51,675 nucleotides of DNA from positions 1 to 51,675 of the forward strand of contig VBWD01000003.1 of NCBI GenBank assembly GCA_006218055.1, read 5' to 3'. How positions within the stretch are numbered: the first letter of the stretch is position 1; every line of letters starts with the position of its first letter. A program made the translations under genes and the position numbers. This DNA comes from Gallionellaceae bacterium. GTDB lineage: Bacteria; Pseudomonadota; Gammaproteobacteria; Burkholderiales; Gallionellaceae. Shown one piece after another: positions 36,720-44,096 of this stretch. The notes under the pieces were generated by a model. That model ran no database searches. It was not told where the DNA came from and worked only from the letters and a program-made list of their open reading frames with translations.

Positions 36720-37990
36720 ATATCCTGATCAAGAACGGTCGCGTCATCGACCCCAAGAACAAGCTCGACGCACAGCAAGACGTGTTCATCTCGGCACGTC
36801 GCATCGCCGCTATCGGTAAAGCACCGGAAGGTTTCGTCGCCGACCAAGTGATCGATGCCAGCGGCCTCATCGTGATGCCAGGCCTGACGGATGTCGCCGC
36901 GCGTCTACGCGAACCTGGATACGAATATCGTGCGACCTTGGAATCAGAGATGACTGCTGCCGTCGCGGGCGGTGTGACATCGCTATCCTGCCCTCCCGAT
37001 ACTGATCCCCCGCTAGATGAACCAGGTCTGGTGGAGATGCTCAAGCATCGTGCGCGCAATCTCAACCAGTGCCGCGTGTTCCCACAAGGTGCACTCACCT
37101 ATGGATTGAAGGGCGCGGAACTCACCGAAATGATCGAGCTGACCGAAGCGGGTTGCAAAGCCTTCAGCCAAGCCGATGTGCCGCTCACCGATACACGCGT
37201 ATTGATGCGCGCCATGCAGTACGCCGCCACTTTTGGCTACCGCGTGTGGTTGCGTCCGCAAGACAGCTTCCTCGCCAAGAACGGTGTGGCGCATGACGGA
37301 GAAGTCGCCACGCGCTTGGGGTTGCCACCTATCCCTGTCGTCGCGGAGACCGTCGCCTTGTCCACCGCGCTGCAACTCGCACGCGAGACCGGTGTGACGC
37401 TACATATCTGCCGCGTCTCAAGCGGAGCAGGTGTCGAGATGATCCGCGCTGCGAAGCGTGAGGGGTTGAAAGTGACCTGCGACGTTTCCATGAACCACGT
37501 GCACCTCACCGAGATGGACATCGGCTACTTCGATTCCAACTGTCATCTTGTGCCGCCACTGCGCAGCCTGCGTGACCGCGATGCACTACGTGCCGGATTG
37601 CGCGACGGCACCATCGACGCCATCTGCTCCAACCACTCGCCCGTGGATGAAGATGCCAAGCAGATGCCTTTCGCCGAAGCGGAAGATGGCGCGACGGGTT
37701 TGGAACTGTTGCTGCCGCTGGTGCTGAAATGGGCCGAGCAAGACAAGATCCCGTTGCTGGATGCACTCGCTCGTATCACCATCAACCCAGCTCAATTGCT
37801 GGGCGTGAAGATGGGTCACCTGAGCATCGGCGCTCATGCCGACCTATGCGTGTTCGATCCCAAAGCCGCTTGGAAGGTAGAGCCTGCCGCTCTCAAGAGC
37901 CAAGGTAAGAACACACCGTTCAATGGCTACGAGATGCAAGGTCGCGTGCGTTACACCTTGCTCGATGGTCAACTGGTATTTCAACAATAG
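36716..37990 (+). CDS. pyrC': Inactive dihydroorotase homologue PyrC' (structural partner of PyrB)
   Basis: A 424-residue class I dihydroorotase-like protein. Active enzymes have an HxH zinc motif in the DLHVHLREPG segment; here it is [10 protein letters not shown], so both histidines are replaced. The later DHAPH catalytic segment reads NHSPV, which loses the aspartate. The overall amidohydrolase fold is otherwise conserved ([30 protein letters not shown]). It overlaps pyrB by 4 bp. In Pseudomonas such a protein is required for assembly of the PyrB dodecamer. Enzymatic dihydroorotase is supplied by pyrC at 9206. Confidence 0.92.
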   Translation: MNILIKNGRVIDPKNKLDAQQDVFISARRIAAIGKAPEGFVADQVIDASGLIVMPGLTDVAARLREPGYEYRATLESEMTAAVAGGVTSLSCPPDTDPPLDEPGLVEMLKHRARNLNQCRVFPQGALTYGLKGAELTEMIELTEAGCKAFSQADVPLTDTRVLMRAMQYAATFGYRVWLRPQDSFLAKNGVAHDGEVATRLGLPPIPVVAETVALSTALQLARETGVTLHICRVSSGAGVEMIRAAKREGLKVTCDVSMNHVHLTEMDIGYFDSNCHLVPPLRSLRDRDALRAGLRDGTIDAICSNHSPVDEDAKQMPFAEAEDGATGLELLLPLVLKWAEQDKIPLLDALARITINPAQLLGVKMGHLSIGAHADLCVFDPKAAWKVEPAALKSQGKNTPFNGYEMQGRVRYTLLDGQLVFQQ

Positions 37991-38002
37991 TTCGATTTAA
38001 CT

Positions 38003-38022
38003 GCGCCCTCACTCGAGGGCGC
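38003..38022 (+). terminator. Likely terminator after the yqgE-yqgF-pyrB-pyrC' operon
   Basis: GCGCCCTC-ACTC-GAGGGCGC is a perfect 8-bp stem with a 4-base loop, starting 13 bp after the pyrC' stop, followed by TTCGTATTTT. The T-run is interrupted, so termination may be only partial. Confidence 0.65.
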
Positions 38023-38072
38023 TTCGTATTTTCAGGATGCTATGAACCCACTACTCGATTTTGGCTCCGACG

Positions 38073-38100
38073 TAACCTGCAAGCAGGTTAGTCTGCACCG
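38073..38100. repeat. TAACCTGC palindromic repeat, copy 1
   Basis: TAACCTGC-AA-GCAGGTTA followed by GTCTGCACCG. A second copy with a 3-base loop, followed by GTCTTCACCG, lies at 47958-47986. It is located 31 bp upstream of prlC. It may be a small REP-like family or a processed hairpin in the prlC leader. Confidence 0.6.
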
Positions 38101-38131
38101 AAATCCAGCCAGTTAATTTGAAATCAAAAAG

Positions 38132-40168
38132 ATGACCACACACACTCAATCTGCTAATCCCCTGCTGGATTTTTCCGGTCTCCCCCGTTTCGCAGAGATC
38201 AAACCCGAACATGTCGCACCGGCCATCGAGCAGTTGCTCGATGAGAACCGTGCGCTCATCACGCGCTTGCTGGCAGATGATTCGCTGCCCACATGGGATA
38301 GCTTCGTGCGCCCCATGGAGGATGCGAACGAACATCTGGGTCGCGCATGGGGCCCCGTTGGCCATTTGAACGCGGTGATGAATTCGCCCGAGTTGCGCGA
38401 TGCTTACAACTCGACCTTGCCTAAGATCACGGCCTACTACGCCGAGCTGGGGCAGAACCTCGCGCTGTTCCAAAAATTCAAAGCGCTACGCAGTAGCGCC
38501 GAGTTCGCTGGATTGAGCGCGGCACGTAAGAAGATCATCGAGAACGAACTGCGCGATTTCCGTTTGGGCGGTGCTGAGTTGCCCGATAACAAGAAGGCGC
38601 GCTACCTCGCGGTACAGGAACGTCAATCCGAGTTGTCCTCACGCTTCTCCGACAACATCCTCGATGCTACGAATGAATACACTTTGCTCATCGAGAATCG
38701 CGGCGAGCTGAATGGACTGCCGGAAGATGTGTTGCAGACCGCGCGCGAAGCAGCGCAGGCCGCTGAGAAGACGGGCTGGATGTTCACACTCAAAGCACCA
38801 TCTTATTTGCCTGTGATGCAGTTCGCTGACAACCGAGATCTGCGCGAGAAGATCTACCGCGCTTATGCCACGCGCGCTTCCGAGTTCGGCAAGCCTGAAT
38901 TGGACAACACGCCCTTGATGGATGAGATCGTCGCGCTGCGAGCCGAGGAAGCGCAATTGCTCGGCTTTGCCAATTTTGGCGAACTCTCTCTCGCCGCCAA
39001 AATGGCGGAGACACCGCAACAGGTGGTGGACTTCATGCGTGAACTGGCACAACGTGCGCGGCCTTTCGCGGAAAAAGACTTGGTCGAACTGCGTGAGTTC
39101 GCCAAGACGAAACTCGACATCAACGATATGCGCTCATGGGACGTAGCCTACGCCAGCGAGAAACTGCGCGAGCAGCGCTACGCTTTCTCTGAACAGGAAG
39201 TGAAGCAATACTTCCCAGAAGATGCAGTGATGGCGGGTTTATTCAAGCTGGTGGAGACTTTGTTCGGCTTGCAGATCAAAGCGGCACAAGCGCCGAAGTG
39301 GCACGAGACCGTGCGTTTCTTCGACATCCGCGATGCACAAGACAAACTGGTGGGCCAGTTCTACCTCGACCTCTACGCGCGCAACAGCAAACGCGGTGGC
39401 GCATGGATGGATGATGTCATCACGCGCCGTCGTTTGGAAAAAGGTATTCAAACTCCCGTCGCCTACCTCAACTGTAACTTCTCCGCACCCGTCGGCGGCA
39501 AACCTGCGGTGTTCACCCACGACGAAGTGCAGACTCTGTTCCACGAGTTCGGTCACGGCTTGCATCACCTGCTTACCGAGGTGGAAGACCTTGGCGTATC
39601 TGGTATCAACGGGGTGGAGTGGGATGCGGTCGAGTTGCCCAGCCAGTTCATGGAGAACTTCTGCTGGGAGTGGGATGTGCTGCAAGGCATGACTCGCCAC
39701 GCAGACACTAACGAGAAATTGCCACGCGCCTTGTTCGACAAGATGTTGGCCGCGAAGAACTTCCAGAGCGGGCTAGCCACGCTGCGCCAGATCGAGTTCG
39801 CTGTGTTTGACATGCTGATGCACAGCAACTTCAATGTCGGTCAGGGCAAAACCATTCTGCAACTTCTGGATGAAGTGCGCGCCGAAGTGGCCGTGCTCAT
39901 CCCGCCCGAGTTCAATCGCTTCCCGCAGAGCTTCTCGCACATCTTCTCCGGCGGATATTCCGCTGGCTATTACAGCTACAAATGGGCGGAGGTGTTGTCG
40001 GCGGATGCGTACAGCTTGTTCGAAGAGCACGGCGTGCTCAACCCTGAGATCGGCGCGCGCTTCCGCGCCGAGGTGCTGGCGATGGGTGGCGCGCGCCCCG
40101 CGATGGAATCGTTCACCGCCTTCCGTGGCCGCGCCCCTTCCATCGACGCACGCGCTGTTGCGGCATAA
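38132..40168 (+). CDS. prlC: Oligopeptidase A (M3 zinc metallopeptidase)
   Basis: A 678-residue cytosolic metallopeptidase. The zinc-binding HExxH motif is H471-E-F-G-H475 (LFHEFGHGLHHLL), with the third ligand in the ENFCWEWDVL region. IFSGGYSAGYYSYKWAEVLSADAY is conserved in M3A enzymes. It degrades short peptides, including cleaved signal peptides. The gene ends at the start of a short overlapping frame that leads into the DUF4124 gene 29 bp later. Confidence 0.95.
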   Translation: MTTHTQSANPLLDFSGLPRFAEIKPEHVAPAIEQLLDENRALITRLLADDSLPTWDSFVRPMEDANEHLGRAWGPVGHLNAVMNSPELRDAYNSTLPKITAYYAELGQNLALFQKFKALRSSAEFAGLSAARKKIIENELRDFRLGGAELPDNKKARYLAVQERQSELSSRFSDNILDATNEYTLLIENRGELNGLPEDVLQTAREAAQAAEKTGWMFTLKAPSYLPVMQFADNRDLREKIYRAYATRASEFGKPELDNTPLMDEIVALRAEEAQLLGFANFGELSLAAKMAETPQQVVDFMRELAQRARPFAEKDLVELREFAKTKLDINDMRSWDVAYASEKLREQRYAFSEQEVKQYFPEDAVMAGLFKLVETLFGLQIKAAQAPKWHETVRFFDIRDAQDKLVGQFYLDLYARNSKRGGAWMDDVITRRRLEKGIQTPVAYLNCNFSAPVGGKPAVFTHDEVQTLFHEFGHGLHHLLTEVEDLGVSGINGVEWDAVELPSQFMENFCWEWDVLQGMTRHADTNEKLPRALFDKMLAAKNFQSGLATLRQIEFAVFDMLMHSNFNVGQGKTILQLLDEVRAEVAVLIPPEFNRFPQSFSHIFSGGYSAGYYSYKWAEVLSADAYSLFEEHGVLNPEIGARFRAEVLAMGGARPAMESFTAFRGRAPSIDARAVAA

Positions 40169-40197
40169 TGGGCTCATCGAAGCCTAAGGAGTTAGCT

Positions 40198-40674
40198 ATG
40201 AGACCGCTGCTGATCGTATACGCATTGGTGTTCCTTTCAACCGCTCATGCGGGTGAACTCTACCGTTACATAGACAACAACGGTCGTGTGCAATACAGCG
40301 ACAAGTATGACGCGGATGCCGAGCAACTCAAGCTGGGCAATGCACCTGTTCCTGAAGAAAGCCTGTCCTACGAGACGCAAAAGGCGAAACAGTTCTTTCC
40401 AGTGACGCTCTATGTATTCGAAAAATGCGGCGCGCCATGCACTGAAGCAAAAGCATTGTTGATGACTCGCGGCATCCCCTTCACTGAAAAGAATCTGGTC
40501 ACCCCAGAAGACTTGGACGAATACCGCAAAGCCTCTGGCACCGACCAAGCGCCCGCGATGTTGCTAGGTAAGACTTGGGTCAAAGGCTTCCTCGCCGAGC
40601 AGTGGCATAAAGAACTCGACTTCGCGGGCTATCCCAAGACCGCGCCGTATCGCGCCAAACCCGTTACACGATAA
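40198..40674 (+). CDS. Exported DUF4124-glutaredoxin-like protein
   Basis: A 158-residue protein. A cleavable signal peptide (ending around STAHA) is followed by a DUF4124 domain (ELYRYIDNNGRVQYSDKY) and a glutaredoxin-like domain (VTLYVFEKCGAPCTEAKALLMTRGIPFTEKN). The cysteine pair is spaced CGAPC, one residue longer than the usual CxxC. DQAPAMLLGKTWVKGF supplies the cis-Pro region. It is probably periplasmic; the partner is unknown. AAGGAG sits 8 bp before the ATG. It is transcribed after prlC. Confidence 0.85.
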   Translation: MRPLLIVYALVFLSTAHAGELYRYIDNNGRVQYSDKYDADAEQLKLGNAPVPEESLSYETQKAKQFFPVTLYVFEKCGAPCTEAKALLMTRGIPFTEKNLVTPEDLDEYRKASGTDQAPAMLLGKTWVKGFLAEQWHKELDFAGYPKTAPYRAKPVTR

Positions 40675-40773
40675 AGCCGGCCTAGCCTCAGTTGAGTAAT
40701 CCCCCCTAATTCGATATAGTCTCCGCACAGCATCAAAGCCTCGCCCTTTATCCCATCAACAAGGCGGTGAAAC

Positions 40774-40995
40774 ATGACTCAACCACGCATCACACTCGAC
40801 TCGAACAAACGCGGCGGACGTCCTTGCATCCGCAATTTGCGTATCAGCGTGTATGACGTATTGGATATGTTGGCCGAGGGTATGAGCGAGGCGAACATCA
40901 TTGAAGATTTCCCCGAACTGGAAACTGCCGATATTCGCGCCTGCCTCGCCTTCGCAGCAGACCGCGAACACAATCTCTACACCGTGGCGGTGTAA
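40774..40995 (+). CDS. DUF433 antitoxin-like protein
   Basis: A 73-residue DUF433 protein: RITLDSNKRGGRPCIRNLRISVYDVLDMLAEGMSEANIIEDFPELETADIRACLAFA, with RGGRPCIRNLRI as the diagnostic part. DUF433 proteins have a winged-helix-like fold and commonly precede PIN-like DUF5615 genes as VapB-type antitoxins. GGCGG lies in the leader (AAGGCGGTGAAAC). Its stop TAA shares the A with the ATG of the next gene (TAATG), so translation is coupled. Confidence 0.9.
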   Translation: MTQPRITLDSNKRGGRPCIRNLRISVYDVLDMLAEGMSEANIIEDFPELETADIRACLAFAADREHNLYTVAV

Positions 40996-41342
40996 TGAAA
41001 TTGCTACTCGACGAAAATCTGTCGAGGCGTATCGTCCCTTTCTTACAGACAGCCTTCCCCGATTCCTCACAAGTCGCCTTGTTGGGATTGGAAGGTGCAA
41101 GTGATAGCGAGATTTGGCAGTACGCAAAAACAAATAACTTCGTTATCGTCAGTCGTGATTCGGATTTTCAAGAACGCTCGCTCGTCTCAGGCCATCCACC
41201 ACAAGTCGTTTGGTTGAAGATACCAAATCATTCAAAGTCGGTTGTCCTCAACATTCTTCTCGATCACCATGAAGAAATCGAACAAGCCCTGCTCGAACAG
41301 AATCGTGCTTGCGTTGAAATCAGCCTGAGTATTCAAAAATGA
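40995..41342 (+). CDS. DUF5615 PIN-like toxin
   Basis: A 115-residue protein of the DUF5615 (Mut7-C-like PIN) family. LLLDENLSRRIVPFLQ carries the first acidic residues, and FVIVSRDSDFQERS carries the second acidic cluster. PPQVVWLKIPN is typical of the C-terminal half. Toxic RNase activity is presumed from the PIN-like fold and the DUF433 partner, not shown. Its end overlaps xthA by 4 bp (ATGA), an unusual linkage for a TA pair. Confidence 0.9.
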   Translation: MKLLLDENLSRRIVPFLQTAFPDSSQVALLGLEGASDSEIWQYAKTNNFVIVSRDSDFQERSLVSGHPPQVVWLKIPNHSKSVVLNILLDHHEEIEQALLEQNRACVEISLSIQK

Positions 41343-42097
41343 AAATTGCTACTTGGAACGTGAACTCCCTCAAGGTGCGCTTGCCGCATCTGTTGGATTG
41401 GTTGACGGCGAATCCTATCGACGTGGTGTGTCTGCAAGAGACCAAGACCGAAGATAAGAATTTCCCGCTGGCAGAGATCGAAGCGGCGGGTTATCAGGTC
41501 GCGTTCATTGGACAGAAGACCTACAACGGCGTCGCCATCCTGAGTCGCGATGCCATCAGCAATGTGCAGTTCGGCATCCCCAATTTTGAGGACGAACAGA
41601 AACGCGTCATCGCCGCCACCATCAACGGCGTGCGCATCGTGTGCGTGTATATCCCCAACGGGCAGAGCCTCGATTCGGACAAGTACCAATACAAACTCAA
41701 ATGGCTGGCCGCGCTGGAGCTGTGGCTGAAAGAAGAATTGGCGAAATATCCCAAGCTGGCGCTGCTGGGCGATTACAACATCGCTCCGGAAGACCGCGAC
41801 TGCCACGACCCTGTGGCATGGCAAGGCAATGTGCTGGTGAGTGAACCCGAGCGCGATGCCTTCAAAGGTTTGGTGGCGCTAGGACTCCGCGACTCCTTCC
41901 GCCTCTTTGATCAAGCCGAGAAGAATTACTCATGGTGGGATTACCGCATGATGGGTTTCCGCCGCAACCTAGGCATGCGCATCGACCACATCCTCATCAG
42001 CGATGGGTTGCAATGCAGCGGATGCGTCATCGACAAGGCACCGCGTAAGTTGGAACGGCCATCGGATCACACGCCGGTGATTGCGGAGGTGAGTTGA
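41339..42097 (+). CDS. xthA: Exodeoxyribonuclease III
   Basis: A 252-residue Mg-dependent nuclease of the EEP superfamily that acts at abasic sites and on 3' ends. Conserved motifs are ATWNVNSLKVRLPHL, CLQETKTED, LGDYNIAPEDRDCHDP, RIDHILIS and the terminal SDHTPVIAEV. Base excision repair is the usual role. It is translationally coupled to the DUF5615 toxin gene upstream. The next 57 bp lead to an apparent integron cassette boundary. Confidence 0.95.
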   Translation: MKIATWNVNSLKVRLPHLLDWLTANPIDVVCLQETKTEDKNFPLAEIEAAGYQVAFIGQKTYNGVAILSRDAISNVQFGIPNFEDEQKRVIAATINGVRIVCVYIPNGQSLDSDKYQYKLKWLAALELWLKEELAKYPKLALLGDYNIAPEDRDCHDPVAWQGNVLVSEPERDAFKGLVALGLRDSFRLFDQAEKNYSWWDYRMMGFRRNLGMRIDHILISDGLQCSGCVIDKAPRKLERPSDHTPVIAEVS

Positions 42098-42125
42098 TGT
42101 GGATTTTAATAATTGGTTTTCAGGA

Positions 42126-42147
42126 TATACACCAATTTCGGTGTATA
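42126..42147. repeat. Hairpin just upstream of the cassette boundary
   Basis: TATACACC-AATTTC-GGTGTATA forms an 8-bp perfect stem. It lies 29 bp after the xthA stop and 6 bp before the GTTAGAT core. It may be an xthA terminator without a T-run, or a remnant of an attachment site. Confidence 0.5.
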
Positions 42148-42172
42148 CCTCACGTTAGATCGGTACTTACCA

Positions 42173-42985
42173 ATGACACTTTGCGAAATTTCACAGAAGA
42201 AGTCGGGTTGGATTTGGAATGCACTCAGAAGTGCTCGCTTGCATGACTCAAAGATTGGTGAAGAGTCCATCACCGACTTCTTCGTGCTCGAACTCAAGAA
42301 GGCATCTAAAGGCACTTACTTCATTGACTCCTTTACCCGCCCGAAGGAAAAGGTAACCGGAGCCGACTGGGAACTTTGGTTCACTGGGCCATCCAAAAAA
42401 TGGATCGGCCTTCGAGTACAGGCGAAAGTCATCTCTATCGACGGCAAGCGATATGCCCAGCTTCACTACAAACGGAAAGACGGTACATTCCAAATAGATC
42501 AATTGATCACAGATGCCAAGAAACACAAAGCCACTCCGCTGTACTGTCTCTATTCATATTGGCGCAGTGCGGAGGCAGGGAAAATCCATTGGCCTTGTGG
42601 AACAATAAAGCGGAATTCGAGACTCTTTGGCGCAAGCATCATGTCTGTCACAAGCGTGCAAACACTGAAGGCTGCGAAAGATGACTCACTGAAAAGCGTT
42701 GCAAAACATCTAAATCCATTGCACTGCATATTTTGTTGCCAAGGCTACGCTCAAGGAGATCTTCCCGCTCGAGCACATGGATTTTTGCGGGCGAGAGGGT
42801 ATCTAGACCAAGACTCACAATTGTTGCTTGACGAACCACCTTACTATGTCAGTCAGATGCTTCGCGGCACACAAGAAGGCGACCTGATTGACGTCCACGA
42901 TGAGAATCTTTCTAGAGTAACCGTTATCCGTGAGGTGGACGAAGAACGATCTAACATGGCAGTCCACACGGACGCTGCGCGATAA
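42173..42985 (+). CDS. DUF6615-like protein in an integron cassette; possible PD-(D/E)xK nuclease
   Basis: A 270-residue protein from ATG 42173, which is close to the cassette core as usual; an in-frame extension to 42113 would cross the cassette boundary and is rejected. It resembles DUF6615 proteins: GEESITDFFVLEL (29-41), TGADWELWF (62-70) and GLRVQAKVI (79-87). E31, D65 and Q83-x-K85 could form a PD-(D/E)xK-like active site of the QxK type. A cysteine-rich PLHCIFCCQGY segment may bind metal. The stop lies within attC, a usual cassette feature. Nuclease function is inference. Confidence 0.75.
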   Translation: MTLCEISQKKSGWIWNALRSARLHDSKIGEESITDFFVLELKKASKGTYFIDSFTRPKEKVTGADWELWFTGPSKKWIGLRVQAKVISIDGKRYAQLHYKRKDGTFQIDQLITDAKKHKATPLYCLYSYWRSAEAGKIHWPCGTIKRNSRLFGASIMSVTSVQTLKAAKDDSLKSVAKHLNPLHCIFCCQGYAQGDLPARAHGFLRARGYLDQDSQLLLDEPPYYVSQMLRGTQEGDLIDVHDENLSRVTVIREVDEERSNMAVHTDAAR

Positions 42986-43018
42986 AGCTGCGCAGCGCCG
43001 GTGACTTTTACGTTGGGC
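42949..43018 (+). repeat. attC recombination site of cassette 1 (70 bp)
   Basis: The order is R'' ATCTAAC (42949-42955), L'' AGTCCAC (42961-42967), central stem CGCTGCGC (42973-42980) / GCGCAGCG (42990-42997) with a 9-base loop, L' GTGACTT (43001-43007), and R' GTTGGGC (43012-43018). L'' and L' pair except for one unpaired C, which corresponds to the extrahelical base of true attC sites. Spacer lengths R''-L'' (5) and L'-R' (4) are also typical. Confidence 0.75.
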
Positions 43019-43035
43019 AGACATGGAGGCTTAGC

Positions 43036-43308
43036 ATGCAAACCGATATGCATAACACAGACAATCCTAAACGTCTCTTTAGGCTTCAAAAACTTTGGAT
43101 GCGCCTTTTTGCTATTGCACAGGGGCAATCAATTGGTATGAATGAGGCGCTTGATATTCTCGTGACCCGAGCAACTACACTTTCTAATGATGATGTTTCA
43201 GACTTGAGACAAATGATTAATCAATCAGCGCAGCCCGCCTCAGAGTCTATTCACTGGAAACAAATTGTTTCTGGTGGAGGTGGCCCCGGAACGGGAAAGA
43301 GAAAATAG
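43036..43308 (+). CDS. Small protein of unknown function in a probable second cassette
   Basis: A 90-residue protein not recognised. It has a basic N-terminal helix (PKRLFRLQKLWMRLFAIAQGQ), a central acidic/helical part (NEALDILVTRATTLSNDDVSDLRQMIN) and a Gly-rich basic tail (SGGGGPGTGKRK). GGAGG lies 6 bp before the ATG. The start is 18 bp after the GTTGGGC core, as expected for a cassette gene. Its DNA is AT-rich. It may work with the preceding DUF6615-like gene or be independent. Confidence 0.65.
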   Translation: MQTDMHNTDNPKRLFRLQKLWMRLFAIAQGQSIGMNEALDILVTRATTLSNDDVSDLRQMINQSAQPASESIHWKQIVSGGGGPGTGKRK

Positions 43309-43315
43309 TGTTGCA

Positions 43316-43399
43316 GCCTAACTGTACGGCCGCGAGTATCACACCGTGCCTCTCACGAGCCTACATTAAATGAGCAAATTGCCTAACTTTACGTTAGTC
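43316..43399 (+). repeat. Possible degenerate attC of cassette 2
   Basis: GCCTAAC (43316-43322) fits RYYYAAC and can pair with the GTTGGGC start of cassette 2 through a G-T pair. GTTAGTC at 43393-43399 fits GTTRRRY with one mismatch. The L boxes are not clear, and a second GCCTAAC at 43381 pairs locally with GTTAG. This may be a decayed cassette end. The remaining 28 bp to rluA hold nothing else obvious. Confidence 0.35.
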
Positions 43400-43427
43400 C
43401 CCAAAGTCTTTTCCACCACAATCTGTA

Positions 43428-44039
43428 ATGCCCGACGACATCCTTTTCCAAGACGCGCACTTACTCATCGTCCATAAACCCGCTGGCCTGCTGTCCGTGC
43501 CGGGGCGCGGTGAGGATAAACAGGATTGTCTATCCGCCCGCATCCAACACGTATTTCCCGATGCCCTAGTCGTTCATCGTCTCGATATGGCGACTTCGGG
43601 CTTGATGGTGTTTGCGCGGGGCGAGGCGATGCAACGCGAGTTGTCGCGCATGTTTCGGGAGCGGGAAGTGACGAAGCGTTACGTGGCCCTGGTGGAGGGT
43701 GCGCTTGAGAACGAGGTTGGCGAGATCGATCTGCCGCTCATCGTGGATTGGCCGAACCGCCCTAAGAGCAAGGTGGACCACGAGTCAGGTAAGCCCTCGC
43801 TCACGCGCTATCGTTTGCTGGGCATCGAGGGTGGTGATTCCCGTGTCGAGTTGGAACCCATCACCGGACGCACGCATCAGCTACGCCTGCACCTTGCCAG
43901 TATCGGCCATCCCATCATAGGCGATACTTTGTACGATGGACGCAGTGCGGAGCGCTTGATGTTGCATGCGACGCGTTTGGCGTTCAATCACCCTATCACT
44001 GCAGAGCCCTTGTACTTTGAGAGTGACGCCCCATATTGA
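43428..44039 (+). CDS. rluA: Pseudouridine synthase RluA
   Basis: A 203-residue pseudouridine synthase for 23S rRNA position 746 and tRNA position 32, by similarity to RluA. The catalytic aspartate is in VVHRLDMATSGLMVFA. KPAGLLSVPGR, EREVTKRYVALVEG, EPITGRTHQLRLHLA and GHPIIGDTLYDG are family blocks. There is no N-terminal S4 domain, and the length (about 219 in E. coli) favours RluA over RluC or RluD. Confidence 0.9.
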   Translation: MPDDILFQDAHLLIVHKPAGLLSVPGRGEDKQDCLSARIQHVFPDALVVHRLDMATSGLMVFARGEAMQRELSRMFREREVTKRYVALVEGALENEVGEIDLPLIVDWPNRPKSKVDHESGKPSLTRYRLLGIEGGDSRVELEPITGRTHQLRLHLASIGHPIIGDTLYDGRSAERLMLHATRLAFNHPITAEPLYFESDAPY

Positions 44040-44096
44040 GTGGTGCGTCCGTTATAATCCGCACCGTTGTCTATCGCTCATTTCAGGAAAGTTTTG

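Larger units (their letters stand above)
42154..43018. mobile_element. Integron gene cassette 1 (about 858 bp, bounded by GTTRRRY cores)
   Basis: The left core GTTAGAT (42154-42160) fits GTTRRRY, and the cassette carries one gene whose ATG is 12 bp after that core. Its attC begins with ATCTAAC (42949-42955), the exact reverse complement of the left core, as expected when a circular cassette is opened between G and TTRRRY. The right core is GTTGGGC (43012-43018), where a second gene starts 18 bp later. Composition is more AT-rich than its neighbours. No integrase gene or attI was recognised in the window, so this looks like a CALIN-type cassette group. Confidence 0.68.

Noticed and set aside
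36716-37990. Active second dihydroorotase
   Set aside because: Both zinc histidines of HxH and the catalytic Asp are replaced.
42113-42172. Upstream ATG of the DUF6615-like gene
   Set aside because: It lies outside the cassette core at 42154, and the extra residues do not resemble the family start.
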